A program made the translations under genes and the position numbers. The notes under the pieces were generated by a model. It saw only the letters and a program-made list of their open reading frames with translations, was not told the DNA's origin and made no database searches. Below are positions 59,471 through 64,000 of a DNA stretch of 64,000 bases, in pieces. Positions within the stretch are counted from its first letter, which is position 1, and each line of letters opens with the position of its first letter. The DNA is from Oscillospiraceae bacterium (GTDB lineage Bacteria > Bacillota > Clostridia > Oscillospirales > Oscillospiraceae): positions 1 through 64,000 of the forward strand of contig JAHHSG010000010.1 in the NCBI GenBank assembly GCA_020025305.1, given 5' to 3'.

Positions 59471-60301
59471 TCACCCTCTGGGATCGAAGCGCTCGAAAAT
59501 CACCAGATTTCCGTCGCGCTCGGCATCCTCCATCTCCTCTTTACTCGTAATGGTCCAATTGACTTCCTGCACATGATAAATGCGGCGGCACCAGCGCAGC
59601 GTCGCACAGTTGCGGTCACTATAGCGATAGGCAATAAAATCGGGCTTGGTCATACAATTGCCCCATAGATGACTGAGTACAAAAAGCGTCAGCTTGCCAT
59701 AGCCCTCGTCATCGCCCGGATGACGAGAAAACTGTTGGGAGAGCTGGCCTCGCACAATCTCCGGACGGTGCTTCTTGAGCCAAAGCAGACACCGCGGGTC
59801 AAAGGACTCCAGACAGTACTTGACGCCATAGCGATCCAACATAGCGCAAGTGGCCTCTGCCAAGGCGTTATGATTCCCCCGCGCCGGTTTCAATTCCACA
59901 ATCAGAGGTGTTTTCCCCTCAAAGAGTTCCAGCACCTCCTCCAAAAGAGGAATGCGCTCGTCAGTACCCTCTAGACGGTACTGCGCCAGTTCCTCCGCCG
60001 TCAGATCTTCAACCTCCACATCCACACCGGCAGTCCGCAGCAAACTGGAGTCATGGATCACCGCCAAGTTACCGTCCTTCATCAGATGTACATCCAGCTC
60101 TGCACCATAGTTGTGATCCACAGCACGGCGAAAGGCCGCCATGGAGTTTTCCGGAATCTGCGGTTTTTGGTGATAGCCGCGATGTGCGTAGCGATAGAGT
60201 CTCAGAATTTTCCACTGGGGATGACCGCGGCGGCACCGGATCATCAGCATCCACAGTTCCCACAGCACTACCAGCGCCAGTAATATTGCTAAAATGATCA
60301 A
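59471..60301 (-). CDS. Membrane-anchored glycerophosphodiester phosphodiesterase
   Basis: It hydrolyses glycerophosphodiesters, or teichoic/lipid-derived polymers, to glycerol-3-phosphate. The 276-aa protein has an N-terminal hydrophobic helix (about 1-20) and a GDPD TIM barrel: YAHRGYHQKPQIPENSMAAF (HRG...PEN), AELDVHLMKDGNLAVIHD with the E-x-D metal pair and catalytic His, then LIVELK. The helix should tether the catalytic part to the membrane. It lies between the SLC45-type transporter and rsmD, with spacers of 4-5 nt. Confidence 0.88.
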   Translation of the reverse strand: MIILAILLALVVLWELWMLMIRCRRGHPQWKILRLYRYAHRGYHQKPQIPENSMAAFRRAVDHNYGAELDVHLMKDGNLAVIHDSSLLRTAGVDVEVEDLTAEELAQYRLEGTDERIPLLEEVLELFEGKTPLIVELKPARGNHNALAEATCAMLDRYGVKYCLESFDPRCLLWLKKHRPEIVRGQLSQQFSRHPGDDEGYGKLTLFVLSHLWGNCMTKPDFIAYRYSDRNCATLRWCRRIYHVQEVNWTITSKEEMEDAERDGNLVIFERFDPRG

Positions 60302-60306
60302 GAAAA

Positions 60307-61866
60307 TCAGCCCTCCATATCCTCTAATGCCTCCAGCCCCTTCTTCGCCTCCGGCCGACTGTCACCGTGCTTGACAAAGTTCATGGTCACAAGGGCCAGC
60401 GCCACAAAGACGGCGGCATAGGGGAAGAGCATTGTCATGCCCATCCGATCCATCAAATAGCCGGAGAGCATCGGCGTTACCACCTGCGCCGCCATGGAGG
60501 CAGTGTAATAAAAGCCTGTGTACTTACCGACATCGCCGCCGGAGCACAGTTCCACCACCATTGGGAAGGAGTTGACATTGATGGTCGCCCATCCAATGCC
60601 GGCCAGGGCAAACAATACATTCATCAGCATCGCCGGACTGTCAGCCCGCATAAAAGCCGCTGCGCCAAAGGCCACGGTCAGCATAGCCACGCCTGCCATA
60701 ATGGTCTTTTTACGTCCCGCCTTGGAGGCGATGAATCCCACAGGCAAGTAGGCAACAATAGCCGCCGCCTGCGCAATAATCAGGGTCAGGTTATAGTCCT
60801 TATGCAGGATATTGCTGGCATAAACAGAGTATTTGGATGTAACGGCGTTATAGCCGAAAAACCACAAAACGATACTCAAGAGAATGAAGAACATGGACTT
60901 CTTTTCCTCGGCGCTTAAACCGTGGGAAGCCGCGGAGTTCTCCTCCTCACTGGCCTCTTCAATGCCGTATTTAATACTGTCAGCCTGCATTTCTGCCGCC
61001 CACTCCTTCTCACGGACCGTGGTAAGGAAGATCACCAGTGCTACCAGCATAATAAAGGCAATCACAGCGAAGTAGGCTGTATAGCTCATCAGAGAGTTTT
61101 GCACCGCAGAGGTGGCAAACACCATTCCCAAGACCAACACCAGAATACCGCCGGCACTTCCCATCAAGTTGATGATGGCATTGGCCTTACTGCGCAGCGG
61201 CTTGATCGTGACATCCGGCATCAGAGCCACGGCCGGGGAGCGGAACACTGCCATAGAGATCAAAATCACAAGCAAAAGGCCCACAAAGAAAATCAAGGTA
61301 GAAGGGCTCTGCGCCGTGGCTTGCCATGCACAGGCCTGCCGTGCCGGCACCACATAGGCCGTATAATCGTGGTTTGTAACCGACTGGCCGTTTTCATCCA
61401 TATTGCTGCTGCGAATGGCAGCAAATTCCTCTTTGGTAAACTTTTCACTCAAAACGAACTTCTCACCGTTGGGGGCCAGCAGTGTATTGTCCGCCTGCAT
61501 CTCATAGATGATCTCCAAGGCCGCAGGATCATCAATGGCAGAAACATGGTCGAGTCGGCGCAGCTGTGCCCCCTCCACAAAGGACAACGCAATCAATGCC
61601 ACAGCAGCAATCAGCGTCCCCACCACAATAAACGGCGTCCGCCGGCCTCGCTTGCCGTTATGTCGGTCAGAAATAGCGCCGAACAGCGGCAGCAGGAACA
61701 GAGCCAGCACATTATCTGCCGCCATAATGATACCGGACCATGTCTGAGACATACCAAATTTATTGGTTAAAATCAGGGGAATGGTATTATCATAGGCCTG
61801 CCAGAAGGCGCTGATCAGAAAGAAGGCAAACCCCACCAGAATCGTTCTTTTGTAGTTCAGTTTCAT
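60307..61866 (-). CDS. MFS transporter, SLC45/GPH sugar-cation type
   Basis: The 519-aa membrane protein has about twelve helices and opens GFAFFLISAFWQAYDNTIPL, followed by the cytoplasmic-loop motif FGAISDRHNGKRGRRTPFI, typical of SLC45/sucrose-type symporters. A large loop of about 90 residues between the third and fourth helices (ADNTLLAPNGEKFVLSEKF and on) is unusual and probably external. The substrate is likely a sugar but not readable. Its ATG overlaps the HAD gene's stop (ATGA), and it is followed closely by GDPD. Confidence 0.87.
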   Translation of the reverse strand: MKLNYKRTILVGFAFFLISAFWQAYDNTIPLILTNKFGMSQTWSGIIMAADNVLALFLLPLFGAISDRHNGKRGRRTPFIVVGTLIAAVALIALSFVEGAQLRRLDHVSAIDDPAALEIIYEMQADNTLLAPNGEKFVLSEKFTKEEFAAIRSSNMDENGQSVTNHDYTAYVVPARQACAWQATAQSPSTLIFFVGLLLVILISMAVFRSPAVALMPDVTIKPLRSKANAIINLMGSAGGILVLVLGMVFATSAVQNSLMSYTAYFAVIAFIMLVALVIFLTTVREKEWAAEMQADSIKYGIEEASEEENSAASHGLSAEEKKSMFFILLSIVLWFFGYNAVTSKYSVYASNILHKDYNLTLIIAQAAAIVAYLPVGFIASKAGRKKTIMAGVAMLTVAFGAAAFMRADSPAMLMNVLFALAGIGWATINVNSFPMVVELCSGGDVGKYTGFYYTASMAAQVVTPMLSGYLMDRMGMTMLFPYAAVFVALALVTMNFVKHGDSRPEAKKGLEALEDMEG

Positions 61867-62663
61867 GTCATTTCCTCCAGTTGTTCATAGAGCCGGCCAA
61901 TATGTGGGAGTACCCAAGTCGGTTCTATCTGATACTTGGCAATGTCTGCCTCCGTCCCCTCGCCAGAGAGAACGAACACAGTGTCAATCCCGGCGTTGAT
62001 GCCGCAGGCGATATCGGTATAGAGCCGATCCCCCACCAATACCGCCTGTTCCGGTGAAAAGCCGGTGCGCTGCAGCGCCAGCTGCACCATCTCCGGCTGC
62101 GGTTTGCCGATGACCTTGGGCCGCCGTCCGGTGGCCCGATAGAGCATTTCGCACACGCTGCCGCAGTCCGGCACAGAGCCGTACCATGTAGGGCAGACCC
62201 AATCGGGGTTGGTCGCCACAAAATCTACGCCCTGCTGCAACAGGATGCAGGCATCCTCCAGCTTTTGGAACGTCAGCTCCGTGTCAAACCCACACAGCAG
62301 CACGTCCACATCCTTCTCCCGCTCATCGGTGACAGGGATTCCCGCCGCCGAAAGCTGGTCATAAAAAGACCGGGTGCCAAACACATAACACTTCTTCCCC
62401 GGCTTCTCCTTGCGCAGATACGCAATGGTGGCATCCACAGAGGTGAGATAGTCCTCTTTCGTGGTATGAATCCCCATGCGTTCCATTTTTTCTATGTAGC
62501 CCTCCACACCGCGGGAGGAATTATTCGTCAAAAAGAGATACCTCCCCTCCAGCTGGCGTACCTTCTCCAGGAACTCCGGCACCCGATCAAACAGTCGGTC
62601 GCCCAGATAGATGGTGCCGTCCATATCCAGCAGGAACAGATGTTTTTCGCTTAGTTCCGCCAC
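61863..62663 (-). CDS. HAD-IIA phosphatase (NagD/p-nitrophenylphosphatase-like)
   Basis: The 266-aa hydrolase has motif I FLLDMDGTIYLG, motif II LTNNSSRG, motif III lysine in GKPQPEMVQLAL, and motif IV VGDRLYTDIACGINAGIDTV, with the cap between II and III, as in HAD subclass IIA. These enzymes dephosphorylate sugar phosphates, GMP/UMP or phosphoglycolate. I chose GTG at 62663 because AAAGGAG lies 8 nt upstream; a longer frame passes through the promoter. It is the first gene of the operon to the coiled-coil gene. Confidence 0.9.
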   Translation of the reverse strand: MAELSEKHLFLLDMDGTIYLGDRLFDRVPEFLEKVRQLEGRYLFLTNNSSRGVEGYIEKMERMGIHTTKEDYLTSVDATIAYLRKEKPGKKCYVFGTRSFYDQLSAAGIPVTDEREKDVDVLLCGFDTELTFQKLEDACILLQQGVDFVATNPDWVCPTWYGSVPDCGSVCEMLYRATGRRPKVIGKPQPEMVQLALQRTGFSPEQAVLVGDRLYTDIACGINAGIDTVFVLSGEGTEADIAKYQIEPTWVLPHIGRLYEQLEEMT

Positions 62664-62695
62664 AATTCCCTCTCCTTTTACAATGATACACGATA

Positions 62696-62724
62696 AGAAT
62701 ACCATAAAGCCATTCTCATGACAA
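62696..62724 (-). promoter_or_regulatory. Promoter of the HAD-IIA/transporter/rsmD/coaD operon
   Basis: TTGTCA (62724-62719), a 17-bp spacer and TATTCT (62701-62696) on the minus strand. Confidence 0.65.
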
Positions 62725-62736
62725 GCAAGATAGTGA

Positions 62737-62772
62737 AAATCACCGAAAAAGAACATGCTTTTTCGGTGATTT
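62737..62772 (-). terminator. Terminator of gerA-type gene
   Basis: AAATCACCGAAAAAG and CTTTTTCGGTGATTT form a perfect 15-bp stem with a 6-nt loop just past the germination-gene stop. Confidence 0.8.
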
Positions 62773-62777
62773 CTATT

Positions 62778-64000
62778 TCACGTATTTTTGCGGCTGATGG
62801 GCCGGCGCCGAAAAATTGCCTTGAGCGCCTTTGCGTTAAAGGGAATCAAGGGATAGAGATATCCCCTCCCTGCGATAGGCTTGTTGGTGGCCACCAGCAG
62901 GCAGATACCAATGATCCCCGCCACAAAGCCATACCAGTCAAACAGCCAGATCAGCACCAGCAGCGCCATGCGGCACAATTTACAGGCATAGCCCATCTCG
63001 TAGCTGTTCTGGGTATAGCCGGCAATGGCTACAAAGGCCATATAGACCAGCACCTCCGGCACCAACCACCGGGACTGCACCGCAAAATCGCCTAAAATCA
63101 GAGCACCCAGCATACTGAAGGAATTGCTCAAGACACTGGGGGTATTCAAAGAGGCCAGTTTCAGCACATCTACAATGAACTCCACCAGCAGCAGCTGCAA
63201 AATAAGAGGCACAAAATAGTCGTCCTGGATCATGAGAAAGTGGAGATAGGGGTGTACCCTCTCCGGAGTTTTGGCCAGCAGATACCAAAGCGGCGTCACG
63301 AAAATGGTGAGAAACAGCACCAGCAGACGTGTAAGGCGCAGATACGAACCTACCAATGGCGGAAAATAGTAGTCGTTGATCTCCTCAGCGAAGTAAAATA
63401 CCGACACCGGAAGGATCATGACCGCCGGCGAGTTATCCACCATCAACAGTACATTCCCTTCCATCAAGGAGGCGGTGGCCACATCAGGCCGTTCCGTATA
63501 GCGAACCTTAGGAAATGGATTATACCACTGCTTCGGCGCCAAGGCCTCTTCCAAACTCTCCTGCGTCATGGATAAAGAACGCACATCAATAGCCGAGATC
63601 CTCTTGCGCAGATCCTCCAGCAGTTTCTCGTCCGCCTCTCCCTCCATGTAGCAAAGGGCCACATCCGCACCGGAGCGTCCCCCCGTGCGCAGATGCTCCA
63701 AGGTCAGCTGCGAAGAGCGGATACGGCGGCGCAGCAGCGCAGCATTCTTAACGATATTCTCCAAAAAACCGTCATGACTGCCCCGCAGCACCTTGCTATT
63801 GTCCGGCTCAGACACAGAGCGAAGCGGAAATTGTTTGGCCTCCATCAAAATTCCGCCCGCCAGCCCATCTATCACCAAAAGAGTTTTTCCGGCAAAAACA
63901 GCCGTTACCGCCAAGTCCCGATCCGTCTCTACCGCAGCATCACAGGAGCTGACATGGCGCCGGACGAAAGTCTCCAGATCCTGAATCTCCTCCTGCTGCG
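62778..64000 (-). CDS. Spore germination protein, GerA family (5' end beyond window)
   Basis: GerA-type proteins are the A subunit of germinant receptors in the spore inner membrane. At least 407 residues are visible and the frame stays open to the window edge, so the start lies outside. The N-terminal soluble part includes VAVFAGKTLLVIDG-like text (TAVFAGKTLLVIDGLAGG), QFPLRSVSEPDNSKVLRGSH with the conserved P-x-x-E and RG, and IDVRSLSMTQESLEEA. The membrane part has about five helices: GNVLLMVDNSPAVMILP, then YLRLTRLLVLFLTIFVTPLW. It resembles the SpoVAF/GerAA group. The B and C subunit genes are not visible downstream. Confidence 0.92.
   Translation of the reverse strand, partial: QQEEIQDLETFVRRHVSSCDAAVETDRDLAVTAVFAGKTLLVIDGLAGGILMEAKQFPLRSVSEPDNSKVLRGSHDGFLENIVKNAALLRRRIRSSQLTLEHLRTGGRSGADVALCYMEGEADEKLLEDLRKRISAIDVRSLSMTQESLEEALAPKQWYNPFPKVRYTERPDVATASLMEGNVLLMVDNSPAVMILPVSVFYFAEEINDYYFPPLVGSYLRLTRLLVLFLTIFVTPLWYLLAKTPERVHPYLHFLMIQDDYFVPLILQLLLVEFIVDVLKLASLNTPSVLSNSFSMLGALILGDFAVQSRWLVPEVLVYMAFVAIAGYTQNSYEMGYACKLCRMALLVLIWLFDWYGFVAGIIGICLLVATNKPIAGRGYLYPLIPFNAKALKAIFRRRPISRKNT

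Noticed and set aside
1..64000. CRISPR arrays, insertion sequences, prophage genes, replication origin
   Set aside because: Scanned for regular direct repeats with spacers, terminal inverted repeats with transposase frames, phage modules and DnaA-box clusters; none seen.

Overview
The window looks like chromosomal core DNA of an anaerobic, endospore-forming Clostridia member, most likely a gut Oscillospirales-type bacterium. The evidence is an alpha/beta small acid-soluble spore protein, SpoIVB and a GerA-type germination protein; meso-DAP-type MurE; electron-bifurcating NfnAB; SAM-I, TPP and T-box riboswitches of Firmicute type; many TTGACA/TATAAT promoters and GGAGG ribosome-binding sites; and moderately high GC. 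No phage, transposase, plasmid gene or CRISPR array was seen. The genus is inference only.

Layout. 0-0.4 kb: tRNA-Pro(TGG) with a tandem copy of its 5' half. 0.4-5 kb: metK behind a SAM-I riboswitch, a rhomboid-like protein with a zinc ribbon, a DUF3298 lipoprotein and tmcAL. 5-9.3 kb: mtnN-luxS (SAH recycling, AI-2), then rplU-prp-rpmA and obg. 9.5-13.4 kb: HAD phosphatase and thiM under a TPP riboswitch, and a TrpB2-type tryptophan synthase beta chain under a T-box. 13.4-23 kb: radical SAM proteins, tandem-OB SSB, DUF6472, a divergent trigger factor, a Crp/Fnr regulator, nfnAB, a self-regulated sdpR-sdpI pair, DUF5662 and SASP.

23-33 kb is an amino-sugar operon (nucleotidyltransferase, nahK, galE, nagB, nagA). 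It is preceded by the remains of a sugar ABC permease, an AraC/PocR regulator, an oligopeptide-binding lipoprotein and a DEAD-box helicase. 33-41.4 kb is a complete glycogen locus: glgB-glgC-glgD overlap by ATGA junctions, followed by a terminator and glgA-glgP. 41.7-44.5 kb holds TraX, a membrane-tethered XRE regulator sitting between a degraded spoIVB 3' end and intact spoIVB.

44.8-57.5 kb is a division and cell wall (dcw) cluster transcribed leftward: mraZ, rsmH, ftsL, PBP with PASTA domains, murE, mraY, ftsW/spoVE, murG, murA, ftsQ, ftsZ. murF, murD, murC and ftsA are missing. 57.8-62.7 kb is a second leftward operon (HAD-IIA phosphatase, SLC45-type transporter, GDPD, rsmD, coaD, coiled-coil protein). 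The window ends inside a gerA-type gene.

Sulfur/SAM metabolism (metK, mtnN, luxS), storage carbon (glg), recovery of host-glycan amino sugars (nahK/galE/nagAB) and peptidoglycan synthesis are the main connected themes. The most notable oddities are the tRNA half duplication, the catalytically dead rhomboid-zinc ribbon protein, the trigger factor lacking its ribosome-docking signature, and the two pseudogene scars.
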